Shown in pieces: positions 1 to 10,793 of a DNA stretch of 61,040 nt. Every line of letters begins with the position of its first letter. Position 1 is the first letter of the stretch. A program made the translations under genes and the position numbers. The stretch is from contig RMBW01000144.1 of NCBI GenBank assembly GCA_004009845.1, positions 1 through 61,040 on the forward strand, read 5' to 3'. The stretch comes from Davidsoniella eucalypti (Eukaryota; Ascomycota; Sordariomycetes; Microascales; Ceratocystidaceae). The notes beneath the pieces were generated by a model. It was not told the origin of the DNA. It was given only the letters and a program-made list of their open reading frames with translations, and made no database searches.

Positions 1-950
1 GCAGATGCCCAGCATGGAAGGGCTTGGCGATATTAGGGGAGGAGAACTCGACAATGATACGCTTGCGGCCAGCAGATTCATCTTCGACGTTCTTGAGGCC
101 GAGCTTGTCGTTCTGGCCGAACTTGTTTCCACGGCCTTGGATCATGGGCAGCACCAGCTTGACGAGAGGTCCGGGCTTGAAGAAGAACTGGAGGAAGTGG
201 TTGAAGGCAATAGGCTTCTCGATCAATGGTGACTCGGGGAACTAGTGGTTCATCCAACGGTTAGTACATGAGCTAGTCTTTACATGATTTGCTTTGTTCG
301 CTTTCAAAGATCGCAAAATCCCAGATGTTGGACCCCGTGAAATGCTAACATACTTTAGAGGCCCATTCCTCAGCGAGCTCAGTGGGTTTCTTGCCCTTGA
401 CACGCAGAGCAGGCACGGCAACTAGAAGATCACCCTTATCGAGGCCGGTGGTCCATTGCAGAGCAGGGTAGATGATCTTCTTGTCAACACCGCTGACCTC
501 GTGCAGAAGTGCCGTGATGTGGGAACGGTAAACATCGATGGGGTTCTCGGTAGGGAACCAGTTGGGGTAGCTTTCCAACTCGCTGATAGGTAGCTTGGCC
601 AAGACGGCCGACAGCTGATCGACGGCGACCATGTTGTTGTCAAAGGAAAGATATCGTGAGGTTGAAAAGAAACGGCTAGTCAACTTGGATTGGCGGGGGA
701 GGGGCAGCGGCACAACCGAAGCACGAGAACGGGCAGAAAAAGACTGGCTACGAGCAAAGCGTGAAACAGTCAGATAAGGAGCAGAGGGTAGGCCACAGGC
801 TTTACGCAATATTGGCCGGCGCACGTTGTTGTTTATTGTTGTGGATGCAGATGTACGAAGTGGCAACGATAGAGCGGCAATGGAAGATAATGAAGCCCCG
901 CCAAACATTTGGGATCTAAAGATTGCTGGGTGCGTCACAATCACACACAA
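1..950 (-). CDS. Arginyl-tRNA synthetase (5' part; truncated by window edge)
   Basis: Class I synthetase that charges tRNA-Arg with arginine. Two exons are visible: 354-950 and 241 down to 1, joined across a 112-bp intron (242-353, GTATGT donor, TACTAAC branch, TAG acceptor) in phase 0. The second exon carries the class I HIGH-type signature FHAGH just after the stretch VEFSSPNIAKP, typical of ArgRS; the catalytic core beyond it lies outside the window. The first ~106 residues are Arg/Ser-rich with no acidic residues until about residue 104 and include RFFSTSRY (about 93-100), a typical mitochondrial presequence. An internal Met at about 107 would start a normal cytosolic enzyme, so one gene probably supplies both compartments by alternative starts (inference). 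Family assignment is confident; use of the first Met is not proven. Confidence 0.93.
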
Positions 951-1468
951 AGCTTAAGGCAATGGCTAAAAGTGGTAGTCTAAAAAATAACCAGAGCAGA
1001 AAAAACGCAGAGCCAGCGGGAAAGCTTAGCAGGAAACCATGGTGAGTCACATACAAAATTGATAGTAGGAGCTCCTAAGGCAATAAGAGAAACAAACAGC
1101 CCAAGTTATTCTTGCTATGTATGAGTTCAAATTACAAGGAAACTAATAACTAACACTAGGATTTTTGCACAATGGGATTTGCTTTACCTCTTGTTTCCGC
1201 TCACATTTGGCACCTAACTGAACTAACCGTTAAAAAATCAGCGAGCGGCAGCGCATGCCCGTTCCGGGAGAATCACGGGTAAACGCAAACAGCAAACGAC
1301 CGTACTGTTACTTTAAGATATCGTGGTAGAACGAATTTGATATTGGTACCAATTTACCTGTAGTTCTCGGTAGATTGACTATATACATAACAACGCTATA
1401 TGAAACAAGACATAAAATAATAAAGCAACGCAAGTGACGTAGAATGGCGCTATGCAACCAAAATTCAT
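951..1468. other. Intergenic, upstream of ArgRS and downstream of ferric reductase
   Basis: About 0.5 kb between the ArgRS start and the stop of the next minus-strand gene. It should hold the ArgRS promoter and the ferric reductase 3' UTR. No open frame, RNA gene or repeat recognised. Confidence 0.6.
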
Positions 1469-3431
1469 CTAGAAGTTATATTCTTCCACAAAAAGGTGTA
1501 TACCCTGAGCTCCTGTTCCCTTATGAACAGCTCTCTCATCGGAAAGTCCAGCGACGACATTCCTCACGTTTGTTGTTAGTTGCTTTCCTCCGCAGACTAC
1601 AATGCTAGTCTCGCCATGTGCCTTCTCTACCGAGTCTCTAATGAGATCATCTACCTCCAGTCTGGAGTTATACTCCGTGAAGATCTCGGCTGTAGGGGCA
1701 ATCTCTATTGGGTTGTCCGCCTGGCAGCAACTAGCGCCGTTTTCAATGTCGTCAGATGGCAGAGGAACCCGCCGTCTTTGAACTGGTGAGCTCGAACTTG
1801 TAGGGCTGGAAGCCGTGCTCTCTGTCCATTTCTCATTTGTCGTGTCGGCGCAAGTTGATTCCGGTCTCTTGTCTGCCGTGTCTCCGGTCCGTGCAACATG
1901 TACATTGACACGAAGATTTGAAATCTCCTTGCTCTGGCTCAGAATCTGTTGCAATCGGTGCGTGTACCAGTCAATCTCGTCTCCAGTACGAGCTGACACA
2001 AGGAAATCCACCCTGCGGGTGCATATTGGAGCATTTCGTCGCTTTGCATCCAGCACTTCTTCAAGAAGCGGCAAAGTAAACGAAGCTCCGGTTGAAGCAG
2101 CAATCAGAACAATATTCTCGTAGATATCCCACCGGGGTGGCACGCCAAAGGGGCCAGCAAGGAACGCTGTAAATTGCGCTGGTTGCCCGGTCTTCTCCTG
2201 GGCTTTGACTGCCGCATTATACAAACGCTTCGAGAATCCTCCATGCTTCCGGATGACAAGCTGTACGCTATTGCAAGTGCATACGCCGGGTACGCGATGT
2301 GCGGTAGCTAATGTGTAAGGGTGCGCTTCGACTGGCCCTAGAGCAGGTATGTAAAGGTAGACATACTGGCCAGCACGCCATGAAAAGTGAACACTTTTAA
2401 GAGTCAATACAGCAGTGTTATTACCAACAGCCACGACTGTCGCTGTGTGGCCAAAACGGCGCTGGCTATGACATCCGGCCTTTTGAAAATTATAAAGCCG
2501 GATGTTTCTCGCTGCGTAAAGCACACCTCGTACAAGACGATCAAAGCCCCAGGCACCGACCGCCCACCATAGATTGTACATTGCGTAATCGGGGATGTGC
2601 TTGTGGATACACCAAAGAAGCATAATTGCAGATGCTACATGTTGGATGACGAAAGTCTCGTAACCCAAACGACGAAGAGGGGCTGCCGTTGACAGTAGGT
2701 TCCATAACAGCAGACCCCAGGCGCCGAACCCGTACTTGGTCATAGGCATAGTCTCGATTTCCAGCTTAACAAAGTCCGCCCGCGCCCATTCAGCATAAAA
2801 GAACCAGCCATGAAGAGTTGCTGTGAGAAGCATTGTCCGGCCGACCCAACGGTGAAACCAGTTCAGGCGTTCGTCTCCCACTCCAAGAAGGGCAGCTAGT
2901 GGTCCGTTTTTGTTTCCTAGCAAGAACACTAGTGGGAGTTGAGTTGTCGTAACCCACGCATTCCGATATGCCACACGTTCCCAGTAATTCGCATCGTGTG
3001 CTATGGCCTTCTGGGTAGCCATGAGGAACACTATCAACCAATAGAACAAAAGCACAATAGATCGGCCTAATGATGGGGGTGATAGCCAGGAAAGAAAGCG
3101 ATTGTCGATATGAACGGCGGGATGTTTGGTTTCGCGGAGTATGGCAGTGGCTGTAGCCCAATAGCCGAAGAAAACGCCCTCGGGACGGCTAGAAGTAAGA
3201 GAGTTCCCATCGGCGGCACTTCTTTTCAATCTGATAGTACGCAACGTTAGCTTTCATATCAGCATGAGATGCGGTAATCTGTAAATGCAGAAGGGCGTAC
3301 CTAGCGCGAGCGTCAAGTTCGTTGATTACACGGCATATCAAAGCTAGGGCAACATAAGCAGCTATTATGTACCAAAATATCCGCGCAAGCTTCATGTTGC
3401 CATCGGTGAATGTGGACATGGACATCTCCAT
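1469..3431 (-). CDS. Ferric reductase-type transmembrane flavocytochrome (FRE family)
   Basis: Membrane oxidoreductase that moves electrons from NADPH through FAD and two haems to an extracytoplasmic acceptor, usually Fe(III). Exons 3301-3431 and 1469-3230, intron 3231-3300 (70 bp, GTACGC...CAG, phase 2), give 630 aa. An N-terminal membrane segment spans about residues 16-33. The ferric-reductase domain follows, with haem-ligand candidates His170 and His184 (FHRWVGR...LHGWFF) and His241 and His253/255 (IQHV...IHKH). Then come the FAD motif HPYTLAT (347-353), an AGPFG nucleotide-binding turn (about 402-406), and a C-terminal VVCGG plus a terminal aromatic (VEEYNF end). A Ser/Thr-rich linker sits inside the NAD-binding half. 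It lacks a cleavable signal peptide. Substrate (iron, copper, other) cannot be told from sequence; no siderophore or iron-transport gene lies nearby. Confidence 0.92.
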
Positions 3432-4740
3432 GATGGGCAGATTACTGAGAGGTTGAGTTCGGCGATAAAAGTAGTTGTGTAAGCGGATAGGAGTGAGGTA
3501 TGCATATATTCATGTCAATATGTAGTCAAGACGGCGATGATAAGAGCACTCAAAACATCGGCGATGTTCAGAATTTAGCAGCGAATATTGCCATTGGCCA
3601 TTGGTAGTGGTGGATAATAAAGCGCGGTATTGAGCAAGAATTAACCCCAGATTCGTAAGCGAAACACCCGAAACGACAGAGATCTCTGCGAGCAGTGATA
3701 CTAAAGTCGACGGTTTACTAGGCGCAAGCAATTATCAATGTGAGAAAACTCAGAGAGTAGGGCTCAAAGCATATGGAGAGCCACCCGGGCCGAGCATAAG
3801 TCTGTAATAGGAAAATAATACCGAATGATAATGGAAGATAAGTATCATATTTTGATAGTATATGTGTGATGGGAGCCACCGTAAGACATTGTTGTTCAAG
3901 TTCAGTTAGATATAAAAACCATACGGGGCCAGAAAAGAAAGCAATGAGCCCCCTTGTTCTAATAGTTCTTTGTTCTCTCTTGCCTCTTCAACCCAAAGAG
4001 GTCCCAGATAGCAAAACAGATACAAATCATTACATGTATGTACATGGTAGTAGCCATCTCAATGCCTCTCTCGACTTCCTGATACTTGATTTCCTGAAAG
4101 GTAACTTGTTGCACCCTTGGATCCACTATTGTGTATTAGGTAAACTGATAAACTTGCTCAAACCTTCGCGCCGAAAAGTGGGTCCGACCAATCGAAGAGC
4201 AGGCTTGAATCAGGAACTTGAATCACACGAGTATTAGTTGCAATTGAGCACGTGAAGCTCTCTCAAACAGGACATATTGGCAAATGGCCTTGCTTAGGTA
4301 TCGAGATTTGCAGCCATCCTTGATGATTATTTAGCCTTTGTTGACATACAAGTATGACCTCATAGATTCCATTGTCGCATTCAAATGTATGAGTTATTGA
4401 TGTTTTTTGAGATATAGAATAGAATCTAGTTCTGGTTTACCAAGACTATATATATAATAGTATAAAACTCCCCAAACACCTCAAAAATAGGACAAGAATA
4501 CACGATGCGGACAGAAAAACATCCCCGCCAGAAACAAAAAGAAAAAAAACCCTAAAAATAAATATCAAGTTAACCAACATATATAGGAAGCGTGAGATTA
4601 AAGCAAAAGCTGGAAATATAACCCAAAACATGCAATAGCAGTTTTAGCGAGGAGGAAGTAGGGTTTGTTGTTATACAAGGAAATCGAGAACTGTCAGTAT
4701 ATCATCCATATTTTGCAAATGGACAATTTTATACCTTCAG
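3432..4740. other. Intergenic 1.3 kb
   Basis: Upstream region of the ferric reductase and 3' side of the hoxa13-like gene. It is AT-rich, with A/T runs around 4530-4560. Short frames at 3866-4237 (plus) and 4446-4631 (minus) show no family resemblance or codon character. A GATA core (cgataaaag, about 3462-3470) lies some 35 bp above the reductase start, but it does not match a full iron-GATA site. Confidence 0.5.
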
Positions 4741-6984
4741 TTATAACTCATCTCCCAGACTAGCTTCGGCGCGTGGTGGCTCTAATTTAGCCGATACAAC
4801 CTCTTCGACGGCCTGCGTTTCTAGGTTCTCGGTTACATCCTTCAACACCTCTATCAGGTTACCAGTCGACGGGATTGCTTCGTGGTGTTCGACTTGAGTC
4901 TTGAATTCAGCCTCTTTTTCGACCTCGAGTGCGGGGTCAACCTGAGTTTTGAACTCAGCCTCAGCTTCGGCAACCTTGATTGCGGCTAAGCGTTCCTCAC
5001 GCTCGGTACGCTCCTGTTCTACAATAAGAGCGATAGCAGCCTGTGCCTTCAATTCTGCCTGTACCTTCTTCTCAGTTATCCGCTTAGTAACAGAATCCAG
5101 GTCCCAGTCGTTTTCGAAATCATCCTCCTGGTATTTTATGGCGGCCACATCCTTGATTACAGAAACCTGCTTGACAGCCGCACGTGTGAGGTCCATTGCA
5201 TCATCCTCAAGAGCGTTGGCGAAGTCCTGGGTGGAAGATAGGTCGGCATGGGTGACGATTAGACCCTTGAGGTCATCAGTCCAAGCGTCGAAGCGGGCAC
5301 GCAGTTCATGGTACTTAGCCCAGTCCTTGTAGGTGATGCCGTCCATCCACGCCCATTTCATACCAATCTTCTGCAGAGCCAGATCACGCATCGTTTCTAA
5401 CGTCTTGAAATGTGCATCGGCATTGTCGGTGATAGCTGCCTGAAGCTGCTGATCAAATTCCTCACGCCAGATGCGCACCTCATTAGCTTGGTTCTTGATA
5501 GCAAGACCGTGGGTACGGACAAATGCTACGACTTCGGCGTTGAAATCATCCAGAGTAGGATAGTACTCTTTCTGTTTCAAAATTCCAAACAACTGCGTTC
5601 GAAGATTGTTTAGTTGGAACTCAATTACTTCGTTCAGTTGATTGACCAGAGCGTGGCCAGTTTCCATCAGAGGAGATTGCAGAATCTGGTCAGTGATATC
5701 GCGAACCAGGACGTCGATATCGGCCGCACCTTCATCGGCAGCCTTAGTAAAGCGTTCCTGCCATTCCTTGAGATCAGCAGCAACCTCTAGGCGAGCGTGA
5801 TGGCGGACATCTGATTCATTCTCAGTGGCTTCAGGTGCCTCGATCATAGAAGACCGATCTTGAACTGCCAAAGTAGCGCTAGATTCCGAATCGGTTTGAG
5901 TGACGGTGCTTTGAGTGTTCGCTGTGGTAGTGGTAGCTCTATTAGATGTTGCCACTGCTGTTTTGGTAGATGGTTGTTGTGGGGGCTTTACGAACGACGA
6001 AGACTTGGAATCACTGTACACACTTGATTGTTAACTTCTTATTTCTTGGGGTCGTATCGATATGTGACGCAAGTACTTACGAGGCTGTGGACGAACGTGA
6101 GTTGTAAGTAGTCTTTGCCTTATGAAGACTCTGCTTTCCCTTATAACGGCCAAGTCGCTTTCCAATGCGCGCCAGTTGAGGCTCTACATTATTGGTATAT
6201 ACGACCTTGACGTGGGGCCAGATGGTCGAGTCTAAGAAGACATATGTCTTGTTGAGGGCCCAGATAGCAGAAGGAATAGCAGTGTCGGTGGTAAAAGCAG
6301 ACACCGCCTGGTATGATGCGTGCGCATACGGTTCGACGGTGACGTAGGCCGGTAATAAGGCATCGTGGTACGCCCGAACAGCGCCGTCGATAGCCACAGC
6401 GTAGTAGGGGGTCAGGGTATCCGAGGTCTTTTGGACAAATGGCGCGAGGCGATCATCGTAGTGTTGGTGAGCAGTAACGACATACGTGTTTAACGACGGA
6501 CGCACTAGCTCGGTGTACTTATCGATAGCAAAGGCCTTGGTCTGCTCAATGCGAGGGCCGGCGATCCGTACGGCGTGAGCGCGGGCGGGCATAAGAATGA
6601 AGGCATCGGCGGCGGAATAGTATGGCTGGACGATCTCGACGTATGGTGCGGCGTATGCATTGTAATAGGGTTCGACGCGGGGGGCCACCAGGGCCTTGAG
6701 CTTGAAATATGGAGCGCAGATGGCAGGAGAGGTTGAGTCACATTCTTGTAACGTTGCTGGACAGCGGAAAATGACGGTGATGATAGAGAACCACACGAAT
6801 AACCTACACAGAGACCAAAAGAGAGGCTAGTTGTTAGCCAATGTCAGGAACGTTGCAACGGTGGCGTCATAATTGCGAGTAAGGAATAAGTCGATGCTTT
6901 CTATACTGATGACGCGGGAGGGCTAGGGTGCAAGATAAACAACAGCCAGAGAGACGATGACGACGATAGTGCCAGGGTATTCAT
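4741..6984 (-). CDS. Hoxa13-like fungal membrane/secretory protein with PYY repeats and coiled coil
   Basis: Resembles the Pezizomycotina proteins labelled 'transcription factor hoxa13', a name carried by similarity only; there is no homeodomain. Proposed exons 6907-6984, 6081-6826 and 4741-6013 (introns of 80 bp, GTATAG donor with CTAAC branch, and 67 bp, GTAAGT donor) give 698 aa. The start contains two hydrophobic stretches (SLWLLFIL, then LFVWFSIITVIF), so the protein probably enters the ER or spans a membrane. Next comes a region of degenerate repeats around PYY/PYV/EPYA, and from the last exon a Ser/Thr linker followed by a long charged helical region. Near the C terminus AEFKTQV occurs twice. 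The first exon rests on splice-site fit only; the two main exons are firm. Function is unknown. Confidence 0.8.
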
Positions 6985-8899
6985 GATTCATATCGAGTGG
7001 GTGTAAGAGGAGGAAGTAGATAGCTGGCATATAGAATTATAGGGAATGTTGCTGTGGCATGTAGTGTATGTGGGTAAACAACGGCGTTGTTATATGCAGG
7101 AGGCGTAAATAGAGCCTCGTGAAGCAACTGCACATGGCCATGTGATAATGTGCTAATATAAAAATGGAGCTAGAACTTCACCACGCATCGAGATTGAGAT
7201 CGTGGTCGGCGTCGAAGTCGAGCAGGCAGAGTTCTTCTTTCTTTTCTTACCTTGTTGTAAGTCCAAAGATGCGCTTCAGAAAGCGGCGAGATCGAGGAGC
7301 TTCTCTAGCTAGTGTTCGAGTGGGCGATCCTGAGACTTTAGACTTGATCTCAATTGGATCATCTAGAGACACCAGTACATCCGGTGACTGGTCTTCTTGC
7401 TTGACTGACACCATGGCAAGATGGATCGCTCTAATCGAGTCGGATCAGGATGTCGTCGAGGAGTTGTCAATATTCAATCGAGGCAGACAATTAAAGTCGG
7501 TTCAGAAAGTATCGCGGCGTCTCTCTTTTAGAGCACGAAATTTGAAGTTTTGCATGTGGCGCAAAATAGGTGGAAGAAGTTGCTGAAGTGGGATTTGGCG
7601 GAAAAGAAATCAAAACAATTGTGAGTGGGTAGCTGTAGAAAATGCAAATGCAAATGCAGGGCAGGATCCAAATCTCAAATCCGACAGCCGGGCAGGCACG
7701 CGTAGAAGGAAAGAATGGAGACAAGGCGCCTGTAGTTTATTTTTTTTTTAAAAATTAAAAATTTCGTCAGCAAAATGTAGGTACAAGCTTTGCCCGTTAG
7801 CGTCCGAGCTTGAAACGTTCCCCTAGCTCTTGTCCAACTCTACTAAGATCGATAGCGTGATAAACAAACCGTTAAAATACTGCTACGCCTGAATCGTTCA
7901 CTATAAAGGCTAATCAGGAACGGTGCTACAGAAGCTTCCTAGAGGACAACAAGCGAACAATTGAGCTCCCAGAGGCCCGCTCACAAACATCACCTTTGAC
8001 AAGAAATCGTGAGGACAAACCGTGTCTCTAACAGTCCTGTTTACATAGTTCTGTCCAAGTGTTTACAGGGGGGCGGGACGGAAGCCGAACGTCAGCACGT
8101 CTCATGTTAAGTACTAATCCAAAGGCGCAAGCAAGAAAGAACAAGCAAGCCAGCTTATAACAAGCAAGCCAGCTCATAGGCATGCCCAAGTACATAGCAC
8201 AGAACGTGCTAGGGTTCAAGAATTCAATATCTTGAGTTTATCTGTATACTATGCGACATGAGTTCCGAGACTCCGAGAGATCGTTTTCACAGAGGCACAT
8301 ATGTAGCTACAAGTCTATCAGATACTAATAATGCATTGTGTATGTGCGACCTTTCAACTAGCAGAATTGTGTGTATACTCCCTTCTTAACATGATTAAAT
8401 CACAATGAACTTACAGACCGGCTATGCATGATGATGTACCTTGAAGCATAATAGAGATAAGCTTCAGTCCATAATCGACGCATATTACTATGTAGTTTCA
8501 GTAATTGTAAGCTAGGTAGTACCTAGTTTTCATGTCTTGATAACACCTTCAGGCTAGTCTTGTTCCTAAACTATGACTTCTATAGTACAGGTAGATGAGG
8601 ATTTGTCACGTATATTGCCAAACACGTTTATACATTCCTGATTTGTCGACCCGGTTTCACCGCGGGCCGTTCATTCTGAAACACTATATGCCTCAACTGT
8701 CATGATGAAGAGGATAACACGTGGAAATTGATATCACGTGGAAATTTTCCAGACATTTACAAACAGTAACTTTCTGTCGAACTTTTTTTTTTTCATATAC
8801 TCAGATCATTCATAGATGTTGTATTATGTAAAAAGTAGACTTTCGTCCTCTCTATATGTACCTCTATCTCCTATAGATAGCTCTATCATGGTTATATCC
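6985..8899. other. Intergenic 1.9 kb
   Basis: Upstream of the hoxa13-like gene. A 140-codon plus-strand frame at 7164-7586 has no recognisable motif and no plausible intron; I do not call it. A 19-bp tandem duplication lies at 8141-8178. Otherwise AT-rich sequence with many stops on both strands. Confidence 0.5.
8141..8178. repeat. Tandem duplication, 19-bp unit
   Basis: Two adjacent copies of acaagcaagccagcttata differing by one base (t/c) in the second copy. It lies in non-coding DNA; no function inferred. Confidence 0.85.
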
Positions 8900-9166
8900 T
8901 TATATCTTCAAGCTCTGTGAGCGGCGCACGGATGACCGTCGCCGTCTCCCTAGAAACTCATACGTCGGGCCTTCGGTTTCTGTCTTGCCTATTTCTGGAT
9001 CTATCAGCGACTTATTACTAGCCACGATCTTCCCACGTATTCGTTAGTATAAATCAGAATCATAGTATATCGTTGCCTTTCATATACTCACGGTAGTGGC
9101 TCCAACCAATACTATTAAGATTGCAGCGCCGAGGGCTATCTCGTAGTTTGAGATTGTCGATAGCAT
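8900..9166 (-). CDS. 67-aa single-pass membrane microprotein with basic tail
   Basis: A short two-exon gene too small for normal ORF cut-offs. Exon 1 is 9092-9166 (25 codons), the intron 9029-9091 is 63 bp with GTGAGT donor, ACTAAC branch and AAG acceptor, and exon 2 is 8900-9028 (43 codons with TAA); phase 0. The product starts MLSTISNYEIALGAAILIVL, a hydrophobic segment (residues about 9-28), then an acidic linker with PEIGKTETEGPTYEFLG, then an Arg/Ser tail (RRRRSSVRRSQSLKI). The tail has RRxS-type phosphorylation-like sites (RRRRSS, RRSQS). By the positive-inside rule the tail should be cytosolic. Perfect splice signals, phase and a coherent TM-plus-tail design support a real gene. I recognise no family. 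Confidence 0.72.
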
Positions 9167-9705
9167 GGTAAGGCTGTTGTATGGTAGGATCTCGATTGTA
9201 TACAGATGCTTGTTGGGTTAAGCTGTAAATGGTGAAAATATCTAACTTTGTCTATATCTAGCACAGATAACTAGTTATATAGAAAGAGACAAGAGTGACT
9301 TAGATGTGAACTTAGCAAGCAATGAACCATCTGGGTCTGGGGAATCCATCGTTATGTATTCTGCTTGTCATACTATCGCTAGTGTTAGTTTATAATGTAA
9401 TGCACATAGTTGAGTATCATCTCAAGCCTGTTTCCACGTCAAAAAGGATGCCTAGGTTTATAAGTCTCCTATAGCCTATAGATCTATGTATATTGTATGT
9501 ATATGTATGGCCCCAATCTCTTTCTCACTCCTGTTCATCCCACCGGAAACTAAAAATCCGTTGGTTGCACTATCCAAGGTCAATATATGCACATTATAAA
9601 TATCACGTTGCGTTCGATCCAACGCCTTCATCATGCTTCGTTCTAGAATTCAAAAATGGCAACATTAGCACGAGATGACAGCCCATAGATAGACATGGAC
9701 ACCGT
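9167..9705. other. Intergenic 0.5 kb
   Basis: Separates two small minus-strand genes and should hold the promoter of the 67-aa membrane protein. A short plus-strand frame at 9493-9678 looks fortuitous. Confidence 0.5.
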
Positions 9706-10129
9706 TTAACCACGCAAAAAAGGAACCCATGTCTCTTCTCTTCTCGTCCCAGCCAACATCTTGGCGCTCAGACTTTGCACATTATAGACCTGTATACTAC
9801 ATATCATTATCATACAAGTTATAGTAACATGCAATACATCCAGAGCCTTCTTGCCTGTTCAGTATTAATCAATGTCAATCAACGTAGTAATCTTGCACTT
9901 TGCATATACATACTTATATAATGCTTACCTGGTCGTTGTAAGACTTCGTTAGCTGCATCTCGATGCGTTGTCCATACTTCGGAGAGCCGGGGGTATCCAG
10001 GCGTTGGATTCCATGCATTCCGCCTCCGTCTCGATACTGTTGGTCAGCCTAGAAACCGAATTGATATAAGACGATGGATGCAAAGCAAGAAACGGATATA
10101 TTGCCGTTCTTATCAATGAACCCAGTCAT
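9706..10129 (-). CDS. Small spliced gene of unknown function (model partial)
   Basis: The core is an exon at 9929-10048 (40 codons, no stop), bounded by a TAG acceptor and a GTAAGC donor, encoding DGGGMHGIQRLDTPGSPKYG within it and ending KSYNDQ. It stands out from AT-rich flanks. Downstream there are two options. A 74-bp intron (9855-9928, ACTGAACAG end) leads to a 12-codon exon ending at 9819. A 139-bp intron (9790-9928) leads to a 28-codon exon 9706-9789 containing SLSAKMLAGTRREETWVP. The ATG at 10127-10129 would join by a 45-bp intron with a weak GTTTCT donor, so the first exon is doubtful. Predicted product about 60-80 aa, hydrophilic. No family recognised. Confidence 0.4.
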
Positions 10130-10793
10130 GATATTTGCCCTGTTTGGTGGCAGATCGTCCCGCACACATGGGCTTTTTGCATTGTATACTACTATATAGA
10201 TGGACACATGATATATATAAGGGTATACGAGGCACATTTATCCGTGAATGTGGGTATGTATAAGTGTGTAGGCTCCTCGGGTTACGATTCTAACCTCTCA
10301 TACTTTATGAGTTGATAGGATGATGACGATGATTTTATTTATAGTCTAAAGATTATCTAAGAGCTCTTTTTCAGGTAGACGTTAAATATAATCAAATCAA
10401 ATCAAGAGCTCTTTTTCGACTCCAATTTTCTATGTTCCTCCTACGTCTCCTTTTAAAGCAAAACAAAAAGAAAAGAAAAACAAAAATATATATACTAGTA
10501 AGAGCTTTATATAGGGTTATATACCATCAGGGTTAGAAACTAAATTTCTTGTCTATACAACTAGACCAGACAAAATCCATCACATTGATATGTTATTGTT
10601 TTTAGAAATCCTGTCATACTCAATAAAGAAAATAGAGGCCTTTTTCTATATCACAGCACATGAAATCGTACCGGTAGGCTTATGATGAACTATCAGATGC
10701 TTTGAACCCCATAACCGCGTATCAGCGTCGATGTATTATATAACAAACATATGACTTTTTTTTATTAATTCTTTTTAAACACAGATACAATCA
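10130..10793. other. Intergenic 0.66 kb
   Basis: AT-rich, with A-rich runs near 10460-10490. It holds the 3' flank of the cyclin gene and possibly missing 5' exons of the small gene at 9.7-10.1 kb. Nothing else seen. Confidence 0.5.

Noticed and set aside
3866..4237. 123-codon plus-strand open frame
   Set aside because: No recognisable domain or signal; ends in AT-rich intergenic DNA.
7164..7586. 140-codon plus-strand open frame upstream of the hoxa13-like gene
   Set aside because: No motif, no splice partner, and composition like the surrounding non-coding DNA.
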